64,000 bases of DNA from contig JBBCBC010000024.1 in assembly GCA_037126765.1 (NCBI GenBank), positions 16,899,554-16,963,553 of the forward strand. The letters are read 5' to 3'. This document shows positions 44,774 through 58,237 of the stretch, in pieces. A program made the translations under genes and the position numbers. Every line of letters begins with the position of its first letter. The first letter of the stretch is position 1. This DNA is from Stenogyne calaminthoides (Eukaryota > Streptophyta > Magnoliopsida > Lamiales > Lamiaceae). The notes under the pieces were generated by a model. It was not told the origin of the DNA and searched no databases. It saw only the letters and a list, made by a program, of their open reading frames with translations.

Positions 44774-47280
44774 ATGGATAATACCTCTGGCATGTACCAT
44801 GATTTGCCTAAGTTTTCAATTGATGAGTATGCAGATTGGGCCATATATATGTGCAACCATCTAGGATCGATAAGCGGCAGAATGATGGAAGTCATTGAAC
44901 GAGGACCCATCATTATATATTACGACAACCCAGCAGTTGGAGGAGATCCAGACTTTGCACCGGGAAGTCTTGTACGAAAAAGCCCAGCCCTGATGGATGC
45001 AGAAGAAAGAAAATTGTATACTCTAGATACAATCGCCAGGCATATAATCATGAAGAAGATGGATAAAGTCACAAAGGAGAAGATAAAGTATCTCAAAACC
45101 GCGAAAGCAATGTGGGATACTCTTGCTGAGATATGTGAAGGAAATGATCAGATGAAAGACAGCCGACTACAAGCTGAACTGGTGAAGTTCGAAAAGCTAA
45201 AGATGTTGCCCAACGAGACCATCAACGAGCTCGATGGGAGAATCACCATGTCAGTGAATAAACTATGAGAACTTGGAAGAGAGATGTCAGACAAAGATAT
45301 CAACTATAAGATCTTAAGATCTCTCACCAAGAAATGGGACATGAAAGTCCCGGTAATCAAGGATTGCCAAGACATTTCAAAGATGAAGCCGAGTAGCTTG
45401 TTCCTAAGCCTTAAAGCTCACGAGTTCGATTTAATCGAAAGAGGACAAGCAGATGAAGACGAGATGCCTGCTGAAGCCTCAATGTCTAAATCAGTTGCAT
45501 TTAATACAACCAGCAGCAGATCGAAGGCCACTGAACCTGTTGGAAACATAATGAGTCAAGCAGAATAGATCACTCTACTCAGCTTGGTAAGTATTGGAGA
45601 TTCTACAGTGACTATCAAGACAACAGAAGAAACAGGAGGCCAACTGACAGATCACTAGAAAGAACCAGATCTGATGATCGAAGAGATCACAGAGAAGAAA
45701 CGAAAAGAGATGATCTGACAGATGAGAGAAGAGATAACAGATCTGACAGAAGGATTTCAGATTACCATCAGAAAGGGAAGTCACCCCCGACAGATCCTAC
45801 GCATTTTGTGACTCACCGGGTAGAGGAAGTTCCGAGATCGAGGATCGTGCTTCAATCAGAGAAACTAGGTCACTACAAAGACCGACCGCCTTTACGACTC
45901 CTAGAGAAAGAGAAGAGAAACGGAACAGAAGAGAACAACGCCTCAGAGATAGAAAAGCCCTAGTCGCTGACACATCTGGAATTGATGATTCCTATCTGCC
46001 TTCTGAGGACTCTAGCTACTCATCTGTAGAAGACTTTTGTCTGATAAGCAGTGCTGTTGACTTCCACGAGCATGAAGATCTCATATTCTCTTCAGATGAC
46101 GATGAAGTCTGCCTGATGGCCAAGGAGGACCAATCTGAGGTAACCTCCAAACCTTCTGCTTTTTCAATTTCCACACCTGCTGGAGAGATTGACTTGCAAC
46201 TCTACTCTGAGCAATTGCTTGATGATCTTTCTGATGCAGTAGACACTTATACAATAGTGGAAGTTTGAAAATGACAAGCTAAGGATCGAAAATAATCGAC
46301 TTGTTAAAGAGAACACCGTCGAAGAAAGCTACTTGAATCAAATCACCAAACCGCTTTCGGGAAGGTAATTGAGGAACTTAACGTTCTGAAAGATAAATCT
46401 TCTGATCAGGAGAAGCACAAGCTGATGATTTCAAAATCCTTCAAGCTAAATTTGATGAGCTATTCCGACTACATGAGAGTTTAAAATCTACTGAGGATAG
46501 TCTGAACAAGAAAATAGAGGTTTTCACAAAGTCATCAAAAACCATTCAAGATATGAACACATATTTTCGAACGCCGACTAACAAGAAGGGAATTGGGTAT
46601 GAGAACCCTTCTACATCCTCAAAAAGCCCCGTTTGATTCACTTCAGAAGGGTGTAATCAAACGAGTCTCTGACAAAGATACACTAAAAGCTAAACTTGTA
46701 TCGATAAGGGAAAAAAGACACATTGAGCAAGTAAGGCAGGTGCCTAATCAGAAAGGGAACAAAAATGGACCCCAATCGATAAAGCATCGGTAGAGGAATC
46801 AATAGAAGAACCCGGTTCTTACGAAGAAACCTCAACTTTGATCGTGATTAGGTATCGAAAGAGACAACCTTTGAAGAAGGAAATCTAATCGAGACCCAAT
46901 CAAGGTCACCGCCTAATAAGCAAGCTATAGGTAAACTACAAAAGACCACCCATGCCAAAAAGATATGAATCTTTTGATGGTAGCGATCGTACCTACCCTT
47001 ATAACCGAGATCTAGGGCTACTCTTGACCGAGCCACACCGATTAAAAGAAGACAAAATATAAAGAAAAATCCCAAGTCTTCTAAGTCATCCAAGGCTCAC
47101 ACGAATAATCATACTAATAAGAAAGCATATAAAGAGACGTATGCTTATGTTGATATGTATGGGAGACAAATCAGACCTTCTAATCTATCTGATTTTCATA
47201 GAAGTGCTCTGTTTGTGTGGATCCCTAAATCCACCACTAACCCCCCAGGACCCAATTCCAAAGGGGTACCTAAAGCCTGA
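44774..47280 (+). pseudogene. Copia gag, element A
   Basis: ATG at 44774 (MDNTSGMYHDLPKF). The capsid-like domain has the pattern of the copia UBN2-type gag family: KKMDKVTKEKIKYLKTAKAM, NETINELDGRITMSVNKL, then a TGA at 45266 where Arg is expected, then INYKILRSLTKKWDMK. An Arg/Asp-rich stretch (45590-45790) and a degraded zinc knuckle at 45848-45892 (CFN and GHYK retained) follow. An acidic segment, a coiled-coil stretch (46380-46560) and the proline-rich tail next to FVWIPKS finish it, ending at TGA 47278-47280. Several frameshifts lie between 45560 and 46600. Confidence 0.8.
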
Positions 47281-47285
47281 TTTGA

Positions 47286-48850
47286 TTGCAGGTTCGCGTG
47301 GGACTAGCCAACAAAGGAGGTGTACAAGCAACTATCTGGTACATCGATAGTGGATGCTCAAGGCACATGACTGGAAGCAAACATCTCCTTAGCTCTTACA
47401 AAGAACAAGAAGGCCCACGTGTACTCTTCGGTGATGATAACTTTGGTTTTACCAAAGGATTCGGAACCTTAGAGAATGATGATGTACAAGTAACTGGAGT
47501 CTCGTATGTCAAAGGATTAAAGCAAAATCTACTATCAGTATCACAATTCTGCGACAATGGATTCAGCATTGAGTTCTCGAGCGACAAGTGTACGATTAGG
47601 AATCGAGTCACTCAACAAACCTTGCTAACTAGTTCAAGGAAAGGCACAATCTACACAGCAAATTGGAACAGTTGCCCAAAGAATACATGCTTAATTGTTA
47701 AGAGCTCCAAAAGTAGTAGTTGGCTCTGGCACAAAAGATTGACTCTTAACAAGATAGCTAGGATGTCTTTAGTTGAGGGACTTCCGAATGAGATATTCTT
47801 CAAAGATCAGACATGTGCCGCATGTCAGAAGGGAAAACAAGTTAAAGCCTCATTCAAGGGAATACCTGGACCGGCATCCAAGAAATCTTTTGCCATCGCT
47901 CCATATGGATCTATTCGGACCCGATTACACGATCGATCTCGATGGGCGCAAAATATACTCTAGTAATCGTGGATGATTATTCCAAGTTTACTTGGGTTGT
48001 ATTCTTATACAAGAAGAACGAGACAACGACAAAGATACTCGAGCTGCTCAAAAAGCTACAAAACGAGAAGGTATCAGCATAGTAAAAATCAGATCAGATA
48101 AAGGTAGAGAGTTCTTGAATTCCTTTATTCTTGATTTTTTGATCGAAGTTTGGTATCTGACATGAAACGTCACCGTAAGAACGCCACAACAAAATGGAGT
48201 AGCGAATCGGAGAAACAGAACTCTCAAGGAAGTTGCTCGCACTATGTTAGCTGAACATGCCACACCAAACCGTTTTCAAGGTATAATCAATCAACAAGCA
48301 TGCCATACTCGTAATGGATGTTCTCTGACCAAGACTCACTTCAAAACACCTTATGAACTGTGGAAGTCGAAAAAACCTCGTGTTTCATACTTCCATGTTT
48401 TTTTGGTGCAAGTGTTTCATACACAACAATGGGAAAATTCAGTTGAAGACTTTTGAGGCCAAGTCAGATGAGGGCATATTCTTAGGATATTCCTCATCCA
48501 GCAAAGCTTTTAGAGTTTACAACAAACGAACCCTAGTTGTGGAAGAAACACCCCATGTGGTCTTTGATGAGACATCTTCTGAACAAGAGAAAGTTGCCTC
48601 GAGAACAAGCCGTGCGGATCAACCAGCTACTGCGACACGCGAAAAATGGATCGGCTAAGCATCAAGGAGAAAGAACCTGAACACGTAACAGTGTACATCC
48701 CAGAACTTGATCTTGCTAATTCAATAGGTCAATTAGACCCAAAGGTACGCTCAACTATCGATGAAAAGAAGTCATTATACCGAGAGATAAAGATCAATCG
48801 AACCATCTCGGTTCGGGGGAACTCTGGTTCCTATGAACATGACATCGACA
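47286..48850 (+). pseudogene. Copia protease and integrase, element A
   Basis: Protease active site WYIDSGCSRHMTG near 47336. The pre-integrase zinc region has lost six residues (LWHKRLTLNKIAR, compared with LWHKRMSHLNFKTLNKIAR in B), so one zinc-binding His is gone; TCAACQKGKQ remains. Integrase core: HMDLFGPDY, then VDDYSKFTWVVFLYKK (after a shift at about 47870), SDKGREFLNSF, and PQQNGVANRRNRT. Tail: FEAKSDEGIFLGYSSSSKAF. Broken by several shifts. Confidence 0.87.
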
Positions 48851-50679
48851 CATGATGAGTCCAACATCAGCTGAGACATGTTCTTATCAAGTGGATCATA
48901 ATTCCGCACCACTCCCAATCACTAGTAATGAACTACTATCAGATATGGATGATGTTCTCCAAAACGACGCGCACATCGAACGAAGGACTGGATTACCGGT
49001 CATCCAACTAATCGATTATCCGGAGACCCATCCGATAGAGTCAAAACTAGACATCGACAGTGAAAGTTCCATGTCTTTGTTATTATTCCGTCTTTGAAGG
49101 AACCAACTACGATGAGGGAAGCTCTACAAGACGCCTTGAAGTTGGATTCTAGCCATGCAGGAGGAGCTGGAACAGTTTGAGAGGAATCAAGTTTGGAAAC
49201 TGGTGGACAGACCAACTCATCAGGACGTAATTGGCACGAAGTGGGTATTCAAGAACAAGAGAGATGAGAAAAATGTCATAACCAGGAATAAGGCAAGACT
49301 TGTTGCTAAGGGGTATTCACAATCAGAAGGAATTGATTATGATGAGACCTTTGCACCAGTCGCTCGCCTAGAAGCCATTCGGCTGTTTCTGGCATATGCT
49401 GCCCAAAGAGGGTTCACTGTGTATCAGATGGATGCAAAGAGTTCATTCTTAAATGGGGTACTAGCAGAGGAAGTTTATGTCGAACAACCTCCAGGCTTTG
49501 AAAAAGGCAACCAAGTGTACCGTTTAAGGAAAGCTCTTTCTGACCTAAACAAGCTCCTCGAGCTTGGTATGATACACTCTCTCAGTTCTTGATAGACAGC
49601 GGGTTCACTAAAGGAATAGTGGACAGAACCTTATTCAGAATAGAAGATGGAGAAGATATTCTGATGGTTCAGATTTACGTGGACGACATCATCTTCGGAT
49701 CTCCCAACAAGAAGCTATGTGAGAAGTTCAGCAAATTGATGCAAGGGAAGTTCGAGATGTCCATGATGGGTCAGATGAATTACTTTCTGGGTTTACAAGT
49801 CAAGCAGAGTACAGAAGGGATATTCATCTGCCAGGTAAAGTACACAAGGAATCTACTGGCAAAGTTTGGAGTTCAACATTGCAAGGAAGCCAGAATTCCA
49901 ATGATGATCGGGTTCAAGATGGATCCAGATGAAGATGGTCAGAAAGTTAATCAGAAAGAATATAGAGCTCTGGTTAGATCACTACTATACCGACCGCCAA
50001 ACCGGACCGGACATCACTTTTTGCAAGAGGTGTATCGCGGATTTCAAAGCAAATCCAATGCAAAGCCACCTAGAAGCAAATAAGCGGATTCTCAAGTATC
50101 TTAAGGGGATCAGAAACCTTGGTTTATTTTACCCATCGGATAAAAATCTAGAGCTTAGTGGGTATTCTCGATTGCATCTACACGGAGGTTGCGAATTTCT
50201 GAAGTCAACCTCGGGTTCATGTCGGTTTTGGGAAATAAACCGATCTCTTGGTTTTCAAAAGAAGCGACATTATTCGACATCTACTACTTTGAAGCGTAAT
50301 ATATGGGCTGCGGGAAGTCATTGTTCCTAATCGCTTCTACGCTAAGTCGGCGGTGAGGTATTACAACATCGTAGCTAAGAACGTACCTATATTACGTGAC
50401 GATAATAGTGTTATTGCAATCACTCGAAATCTGTTCTACATACAAGATGCAAGCATGTGGATGTCGGACACCATTTTATCGAGATCACGTTGAAAAAGAA
50501 GAATATCGGGATGGAAAAGATCCATCTTGACAAGCGTAAAAGTCGATATCTTAACTAAGCCGCTAATTGAGATCAGATTCAGAGAGTTATGCAACGAGCT
50601 AGGGCTTCTGGATCTTGGAGAAAATGCACCAGATATGATTGAAGGACTGATCTCCAGAACCAGTTGGTTAAAAGACTAA
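48851..50679 (+). pseudogene. Copia reverse transcriptase and RNase H, element A
   Basis: 49155-49592 has GTKWVFKNK, ARLVAKGYSQSEGIDYDETF and MDAKSSFLNGVLAEEVYVEQ. 49589-50083 has an intact catalytic motif YVDDIIFGSPN near 49680 and NYFLGLQVKQSTEGIF. RNase H at 50090-50679 is broken: LKYLKGIRNLGLFYPSDKN, LKSTSGSCRFW, and the end LCNELGLLDLGENAPD with TAA at 50677-50679. It is the best preserved reverse transcriptase of the copia elements here. Confidence 0.88.
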
Positions 50680-50733
50680 CCAAGTTAAGAGGAATCAGTT
50701 GAGTTAGGAATCTCAACCGATCGATCGACCCCC

Positions 50734-50815
50734 ACGAGGAGCCGATCCGAAGTTCGGATAAGGAGCGGATCGAAAGTCGAGATAAAAGCCGATCCGAAGT
50801 TCGGACAAGGAGCAG
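50734..50815 (+). repeat. 24-bp tandem repeat after pol, element A
   Basis: Three to four units of the type GAGCCGATCCGAAGTTCGGATAAG, with variants GAGCGGATCG. Immediately downstream of pol, as in C and B, though with unrelated sequence. Confidence 0.7.
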
Positions 50816-51286
50816 ATCAGTTCATGACATATCAGATTAAGGGGGAACTGATCAGATTGGAAGATTACTTTATAAGTCGATTAAAGTTACAGTCAACAAG
50901 CAAGTCAAGAGTAAAGCTACAGATCACATAAGTAAGAAGAAACAACACAACAATGGAATAACATAGTTTTTCATTGATAAGGACCCGGAGGTCAGATTTA
51001 CAAGTTACAAGTGATATCACAAGCTACAAATGCTACAAGTTATCTTCAAGTGGTATTACAAGTACAAGAAGACCCGGAGGTCGATACATAAACCATAAGC
51101 CCTAAGCCAACCCTAGGCAGGGAAGGGGAGAGAGAGATTTTAAGAGCTGATGCTCTCAAACTCTCCAACCCAGGGGGCAGTAGAGAAGCTTCTAGAATCC
51201 TGAAAGCCGCTCTTAGAATCTTGGAGTGAAGAGCGAGAGCGAGCCTTGAAGGATCTTTAAGCTAGGAGCCCTTAGACCTAAAATAA

Positions 51287-51560
51287 ATGAGCTTTCCAGC
51301 TGTTAAATGGGACACAGTGCCACAGGTTTGGTCACAAAGACCATATGGCCATGAGTGTCTCATGCAAATATTGAGTTTGATACACTATTTTGTATACCAA
51401 ACTCATGTTTTGTTTCAGACTAAGTCTGTTGATGCTAATTTTGTCATCTCGATAGGCGCACAAGGTGCATATTGTTAGGAGAAGTGCCTTCTCATTTGCC
51501 TTAGCAGATCCGCCTCCATGGTGGTAAAGAAGCTTAGCATTGATCGTATGTGAAATCTTA
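51287..51560 (+). pseudogene. ORF2b: short coding-like segment, element A
   Basis: Open from 51287 (MSFPAVKWDTVPQVWSQRPY) to a TAG at 51476-51478 inside GAQGAYC-stop-EKCLL; the B copy is uninterrupted here (DTQGAYGTEKCLL). The match continues to about 51560. Family unknown. Conservation of the frame between A and B is the only evidence for coding. Confidence 0.4.
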
Positions 51561-52460
51561 GATGATTTGACAAGCAAAGGTGAAGAAACACACAGGTTGA
51601 TTTTAGAAAATTAATTCATTGGAAAAGGGCTAAAGGTTCCCACCGGAAGTTTCACTGGAAATAAGGAACTCATCGGAAAAGCATGAAGGATATGCTAAAG
51701 AAGATGAAATGGTTTATGTTGTATTGTTTGCCTAACACCCCAGGCTAATTTATAGAAGGAAATTAGGGGTATAAATGCAAATTTTATCTTCTCAAAAGAT
51801 CTTAAGAGAAATTTGCATCGACAACGCGTCAGGAACACGCGACTAATGGTTGGATGAGTTAACGGTGTCATTAAATCACATTGTATCTATGCCATTATTA
51901 CGGAATGTCAAATCACGCCGATTTAGGAATCGAGGCGGACTCCCCGAAGTAAAAGTTTTGGCGGGAGTTAACTTTAGTAAATACGGGCTGATTAGAAGAA
52001 GACTGAAGGATGAAGTGTATCAGATAAGTGGATCAAATAAGTAGCGAAGTGTTTCAAGCAAGAATCTGATCAGATAAGTGAGATATTGTTGGGAAATGCA
52101 TCAGATAAGTCAACAAAGTACCAGATCAGATCACCGTGGTAACTGAATGATTACAATATCAATTAGTCAGATACGCTCTCTTATTTATCTCTTTCTGAAT
52201 ACCTTACATGCGTTATTTAAATGATTGATTTATTTTACTCTGTTCATGACGCATGCTCTGCAACGCTTTTAATGCGGACTTGGGAAAATGTTTTCAAAAC
52301 GTTTTATTGCGATTTTTCGAGTCCGGAAAACGAGAAGACTACTTTTCTCAATCGTGCGATCAAAATCCCTTTTGGCCGACTAATCTCAGCCACTGATTTC
52401 AAAACACGAATACTTGAGTACTTTGGAAAGTTGTGGAAAAAAGGTTTTTCCCTCGTATTC

Positions 52461-52467
52461 TATAAAA
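52461..52467 (+). promoter_or_regulatory. TATA-like box for ORF3, element A
   Basis: TATAAAA in the context CGTATTCTATAAAATCC, about 355 bp before the ORF3 ATG at 52816. Equivalent in place to the boxes of G and B. Activity is inferred. Confidence 0.5.
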
Positions 52468-52815
52468 TCCAAATCCATCTCAGAAAACCGCTTTCCACTA
52501 CTTCGTCTTCTCAAAGTTCTTAAAAGATCAAAAAAAAATTCAAAATCTTCAGAGAATTACTTTCGAGATCAATTTATTCTACTCTTCCGATTTCTAAAAT
52601 CTTTCGAATCAATTTCTGGTAATTTCTTGTTTTAATTAATTGCATGATCTCAATTTCTCTCTGGTACCTAGGTTTACAAATCGTGATGATATATTTCTGT
52701 AATCTTTATTTGATCTAAACGCTTATTTGCTAAATTGATGCTAAAATTACTAGTTTGACTGAATCTATTGAAATATCTTACTCAAACTAAACATCAATTT
52801 GCATATCGTACAGAA

Positions 52816-53837
52816 ATGGCATATCTTATTCCACGACCGGGCCAAGGGAAAAAGTTCTGCAATTTTTCATCGATGAAGAAATACATCATTGATGAAAAGT
52901 ACGTAGTCTTCACCATCACCTCAGACCCTGAATCGCTGGAAATTTTGGAGTGCTTGCGGCGTGTGGACTTGAACGCTATTGCTTCTACACACGCATCGCC
53001 CTCTACTCGGATCTACAATCTATGAGGGATGAAGACATTGATCTTGACTTTGATTTCTTCCGTTGGAGGACCGGAAAGTGCGAGTGTCGAATGATGATCT
53101 CAAGAGGATATTCGCCCAACTAGAGGAAGCATCAATCCGAGACCTACACGATCGATGTAGGAGAAAAGGAATTTCTTGAAGCCGAATAATTGAGACCAAA
53201 AATAAGGAGAACACGATTTAACGCCAAAGCCTCCTATCTGAAGAGAAAATATCGCCTTCTTCTTGAAATTGTTCGGGAAAGGTGATCATGTGCTCAACCT
53301 ACAGGTCTTGATGCAATCCTTCAGACAAGATAAGTGTCATGGCCGCACTAATCAAGAAGGCTTCGATATCGATTGGTTGGGTAAGGTCAAAGCAAGACTG
53401 AGAAAAGACTCCGGGAAGTTCGAACTGACCCAAAGCAATGAAGTGTGCTTATCTTCCAAGTGCTCATTCATACACAAAATCTCTATCATTCTGTCAGATA
53501 AGCTGCCACAGAATTATAAATGGATCGAGAATGGAGCAAAGATATACCAAGCAAAGCACAAGGCCATATTGGGCAAAGATGAGTCCCTACCGGACAATGA
53601 TGAGGATCCAACTCCTTATGTGCCCAAACCCAAGGGAGAAAAGAAGGAAAAGATAAGGCAACCGATCGTCCCGCTCGGCGTGTAGGAAAAGGTCGTTCCA
53701 GAGAAGAGGATGAAGAGGAAGGATCTGGCCAAGAAACCAGATGCTCATGGAAACGTCAGAAGAGAGTCTCATCTCCTCTGAAAATTGCTCCAAGTTCTCG
53801 CACAAAGAAGACAAAGAGACCGAAGGATCCGATCTAA
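52816..53837 (+). pseudogene. ORF3a, element A
   Basis: ATG at 52816 starts MAYLIPRPGQGKKFCNF and contains IIDEKYVVFTITSDPESLE, matching IIDDKFVQFGTTRDPESME of G. Stops and shifts from 53023 on break the rest of the helical domain (KLMKLFGKGDHVL region, then FIHKISIILSDKLPQNYKW). A basic tract follows. In the frame that carries the basic tract the end reads KDPI and TAA at 53835-53837, the same place as KSPL-stop in C and DSPL-stop in G. Confidence 0.68.
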
Positions 53838-56247
53838 GTAAGATCGAAGAAGAGATAGCAATCGCTCTCGAGCCAACTATCAGAGAAGAAAGGGAAGAGC
53901 AGATGATCGCAGCAGAAGGAGAGAAATCTATCAGAGGGACAGAAGTGGAGCAATCTGAGGAAGAATCACCATCTGATTCTCTGCCTCTCACCAAGATCTT
54001 CCAAAGAGAAAGATCGCCAACGCCCACTTCCAAATCGCCATCACCCTCTCCTCAAAAGTCATCACCACCATCCTCTCCCCACAAAACCTTCTCACCCTCA
54101 CCCTCGCCTATCAGATCACCAACATCTCCCACACCACCAATCAATGAACCCGTTCAGGAAACTGAACACCCTCAACACGCTAAAAATGAACCTGAACTAC
54201 AAACATCCCAATCCCCAATCAAGTCTCAAGAACCTGAGAGATCCAACAAGCGAGTGTCCGTCTCTCATAATCCCTTCAATACCAGAACCGTGCTTACTTC
54301 ACCTGCCCTAGAAAGCCCCATCATAAGGATAATGAAGCAACAAATCAAGGAGTATCTGCTGGATCTATGCCCTGAATTGGATCAACATCCTAGCATCCAG
54401 CAACATATAGAAGAGATAGTGTTCTGGAGGGATATCAGACTGAAGAGCATTGAAGAATTTCTGATTCAAATGACAACTCTGGGATCAGATTTCTTTGTAG
54501 ACTTGGAGTTGAAATGTCTAAACAATGCTGGGATTGAAAGTGCTGTTGAATTGGCATCTGACGATGATATCAGATGGTTAATTCACGAAAGGTTCGGTAT
54601 TGCTGATAATAGGAAGGAAATCGTTCAACCTCCTACAGATCATGAGGGAGCTGCCTATGAACCAAGAATGGGTGCTACAGATGAGACCCGACTTGGCAAG
54701 GCTTCAACATCTGAATAGACTGCTACGATGAGCTCTGATACCTAGATCATCATACTCGAAAATTCAGATGGGATCAAGGCTGCATTTGAAGACAAATTCG
54801 CGGCCACAAAGAGATCGATGAAGCGATTTGAAGATGAGCAAGCAAAACTAGTTGACAAGGAACGAAGTCACACAGTTAGGATGCACAATGCCATCCTTGT
54901 TTGAGTAATGCAACTAGTATATCCTCTTCTTTGAGAAGCTCAAACTCGGTCGACAAACTCTCGATTCGACACAGATGCTCAATCGGAACCACAGTACTTT
55001 TGGAAAGTGTCCGGGCATCCTTGACAAAACCAACAACCACTTGGATATGGGTTGGAAACATTTTCTAGCTTCTACAGAATGAGCAAGAGACAGAAATCGA
55101 AATTGCTCTCAGACGCTTCTACACTCCTCAAGACTTTCGCGCCACCGTTCAGATCACTCCTCTTGTTGTCGAGGAACTCAGAGAGGAGATCTCACGGAAA
55201 TTAACTACTCTGAACCGCAAGATGTCCAACCTCTTTGATGAAACCAAAAAGGGGGAAGGAAAAGAGAATAAAGAGAAGAAAAAAAGCAAACAGACTTTAT
55301 ATAAAGGTGCAAAAACCACTATATCCTCGACTTGCCCAACCATCCATCTACCGATCTCGTTGCGGAAATGAAAGAAATTGTGGAGCAACATAGCAAAGAG
55401 ATCGCTGAGCAGAAAAGTGCTCTTTCAGAGGTTACTGCCAGAGTCGACAAAATTGAAGATTTTTCTTCGTTCGTTCAGAAAAGAATGGAAATTGATGATC
55501 AGGCCAAGAGCCTTGAACTCGCTAAGAAATTAGCTGAAGAAGAAGAACAAGATGAACCTGAGCATACTCTGAGAAGAAAGAAAGGCAAAGGCAAGATAAT
55601 GAAAGCAACTGCGGAAGATCAGAGACAAGGCCAGCTATTCTCCACCAAAAGCCAGATGACTCCTGAACAAGTTCAAGAGCAGACAAGACAGAGAATAAGA
55701 GAGACCGCAATCAAGAAGCAGAAGTTAGCAGAGGCTAAGGGACTCAACATCGCTACATCGGAAGGAAGAGGAAGAACGAAGGTGCGGTGCGGGAGGAGAT
55801 TGCTTGGGAGAAGAATGCCCTTCCCAAGACTCTGTTAAAGGCATCCTTCATGCCAAGGCAAGATCTGCTTCGAAATGGGATCGGATCGTGAGGAGAATGG
55901 TTATGTGACGCTCTACATCCTAGAGAAGATTCCAATTCATCAAGATCGACCGAGAATGATGATGAATTTTAACGGTTAGAAACAAAGTATCCAGACTTCT
56001 ACCGATGCAGACAGTGATGAAAGAAGGCAAGATCATGTCACTAATACCAGAAGCTCCACCCTTTGAAATACTCCTTCCACCTTTGCGTCCAGACAACAAG
56101 CTAGATCCTGTTAAATTCAAGAATATCTACTATGGACTTGCTGAAAATGGAGGAATCCATAGAAGAAAAGAGCTGGACAAACTAATATAAAGGATGTACA
56201 GGATATTTGGCATCCCCAAAGAACTACAAATGTTCAAGTACACCTGA
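53741..56247 (+). pseudogene. ORF3b, element A
   Basis: 53741-54718 is open for 325 codons: acidic start, a Ser/Pro-rich stretch (SPSPSPIRSPTSPTPP), then the conserved block CPELDQHPSIQQHIEEIVFW matching G and C. After 54720 the coiled-coil part is broken; 55332-55838 is open again with heptads (EIVEQHSKEIAEQKSALSEV). The C-terminus is at 56005-56247 (KFKNIYYGLAENGG, KELDKLI, a TAA at 56188-56190, then RMYRIFGIPKEL and TGA at 56245-56247). By comparison with C and B the TAA is probably a late mutation. It overlaps the end of ORF3a in a different frame. Confidence 0.68.
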
Positions 56248-56450
56248 AGAAGACAACTTGGAATCAGATGATAGGTACGCTTTTCATGTATTCTACAATG
56301 CACACACCTATCTGAATTAAACTTTCCATCTCAATGATTCTAAGACAACATCTCATTGTCTTCTGAGGTATGTACTGTTTACATTATCTACATTTCCATT
56401 CATGGTATCTATTTTTCTGATTAAGTGTAATTAAGTGTTTTGGTTCCATC

Positions 56451-56463
56451 AAAAAGGGGGAAA
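56451..56463 (+). other. Polypurine tract of element A
   Basis: AAAAAGGGGGAAA one base before the 3' LTR. 56248-56450 between ORF3 and this tract shows no gene. Confidence 0.88.
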
Positions 56464-56464
56464 T

Positions 56465-58232
56465 TGTTGGGAAATCTGTAATTTAGTTTTGAAAGAAGTT
56501 CCAAAACAGGTTGCAATAGGACCAAATGGACACATTAATGATCGATGACTTAGAATCGATTAAGATGACCAAATTTAAATGTATAGATTGTCGATGTAAA
56601 AGATAGGTCACATATTAAGGGGAACTCAATATGTATAGGTCGTCGAAGTATCGATGACCCGAGATAAGGTCGATGATCGGAAGACTAAGCACAAATCGTA
56701 AGACAAGAAGTCAAGATCGGTGAAGACAAGAAGACATCAAGACTCGGATGAACTCAAGACTCGGATGAACTCAAGACTCGGATAGACATCAAGACTCGGA
56801 TAGACATCAAGACTCGGATGAACTCAAGACTCAAGAATAAACTCAAGACTCAAGATGATCAATACATCAAGCTCGAGAGACACCAAGATCAAAAGACACA
56901 AGACCTATATCGCCAGAGAGTCGATATTGAGCTAGGACAATGTGCATCTCAAGACTCAACAAGGTAGATCGGTCGCCACTCGATCAAGTCACCACACTGG
57001 TAACAATCTAAAAAGATACACCAGACAAGACGAATCTTCTACAAAAGGAATATCAATCGTCTAACGGACAAATTTCTAAAGTGCCGCCTCACGAAGCCAA
57101 GGAGAAAGCGACACGTGCACAAAAAGAGCTGAAAATGCGGGATATGACGCTGCGGACAAAACGGTGCTAATGATGCCTACGGCCACACCGATAATCGGAG
57201 CACGTCATAATCATATCCTACAACCTACCTAGTATAGCCCAAAATTCAAATTGCTCTCCAACGGCTCTTTAATTTCGAGGTCTATAAAATGGGATTGCTT
57301 GTCAATTGAAGACAAAAGAGAGACAACTAGCAAAGAACGAACACGGAGACACCGCAAAAGAAGCTAAAGCTACAGCAAAATCTCCGCTCAAAGAACACTA
57401 TATTTGAAGATTATTCTTAGAGTGTTCATCCCATTAGTTCTTAGCAAGAAATTCTATCCACTAGCATTTTGGCTACCTAAAACGCCAGGATAGATTTCCA
57501 GTTGGAACCCTCAAACAATCTTTACCCAAAAGCAAGTTAGGTTAAGTTTGTTCCCGGAATATTTCAGACTAGGGATTCTAGTTTTCTGATTTCTAGTTCG
57601 GTTGAGTGTGAACTCGATAAACATCAGTAGAGTGTGAACTCAATAAACATCTCGGCCATCCTTGAAGGATATAAGTCCCGCAGGTTAAGTTTGTAGAGTG
57701 ACAACTCGGTAAACATCTCGGCCATCCCGTGAGGGGTATAAGTCCCGTAGGTTAAGTTCGGTTAAGGTTCCCCTGTGTTAAGGGAAGAGTGGATGTAGGA
57801 CAGGTTTCATCTGAACCACTATAAAAAGTCTTGTGTGCATTTACTTGCTTTCTTATTGCTTTACACTATTCACACAACTGAGTTTAAAACAGCATACATA
57901 TTCTAAGTTAAGCTCAGTCTGCACCAAGCAACTGATCTGATCAGATTGACACCTTAGTCAACTGGTTGAAAACTGACTTGAGAATCTGAATTGATAAAAC
58001 TGGTTTTTCACACGGGTTAAAACAAGCTTCCGCACCATTCAATTAAACTGACAGATATCAAGCTGATCTGCCCTTAGGCACTTAGTAAGATTGAACATCA
58101 GTCTAAACTGATACACTAGCACTCTGATCGGGTTATGTGCAGTTCACACCTGATCCGCACAAAAAGTTTTGGAAGTCTATTCACCCCTCCCCTCTAGACT
58201 TCCACCCTCACAAAACCCGTTCGGGACCTACA
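56465..58232 (+). repeat. 3' LTR of element A
   Basis: 1,768 bp. TATA box TATAAAA at 57283-57289; U3 repeats 56735-56850. The second half is nearly identical to the 5' LTR, while the first 500 bp differ mainly by loss or change of the A in CAG (for example CAGATT to CGATT). Ends ACCTACA, then AAGTC. Confidence 0.93.
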
Positions 58233-58237
58233 AAGTC

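Larger units (their letters stand above)
50680..52815 (+). other. 2.1-kb spacer between pol and ORF3, element A
   Basis: Contains the 24-bp repeats, a purine run AAGGGGGAAC near 50843, a block shared with B (50940-51290), ORF2b, and the ORF3 promoter region. Between about 52620 and 52675 a GT...AG pair could mark a leader intron, but that is only a guess. Otherwise no gene. Confidence 0.6.
42828..58232 (+). mobile_element. Element A: complete-structure Ty1/copia element, probably among the youngest insertions here
   Basis: 15.4 kb with LTRs 42828-44637 and 56465-58232 and a perfect AAGTC duplication (42823-42827, 58233-58237), inside the LTR of F. Order: LTR, primer site, gag, pol, spacer with ORF2b, ORF3, polypurine tract, LTR. 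It is the only full-structure element here with nothing inserted in it apart from B. The polyprotein still carries stops and shifts. It is collinear with B over its full length. Confidence 0.94.

Noticed and set aside
47249..47295. A mini-intron GTACCTAA...TTGCAG at the gag-protease junction of A and B.
   Set aside because: At 26 nt it is too short for plant splicing; only the acceptor-like end is worth keeping, with an unknown donor upstream.
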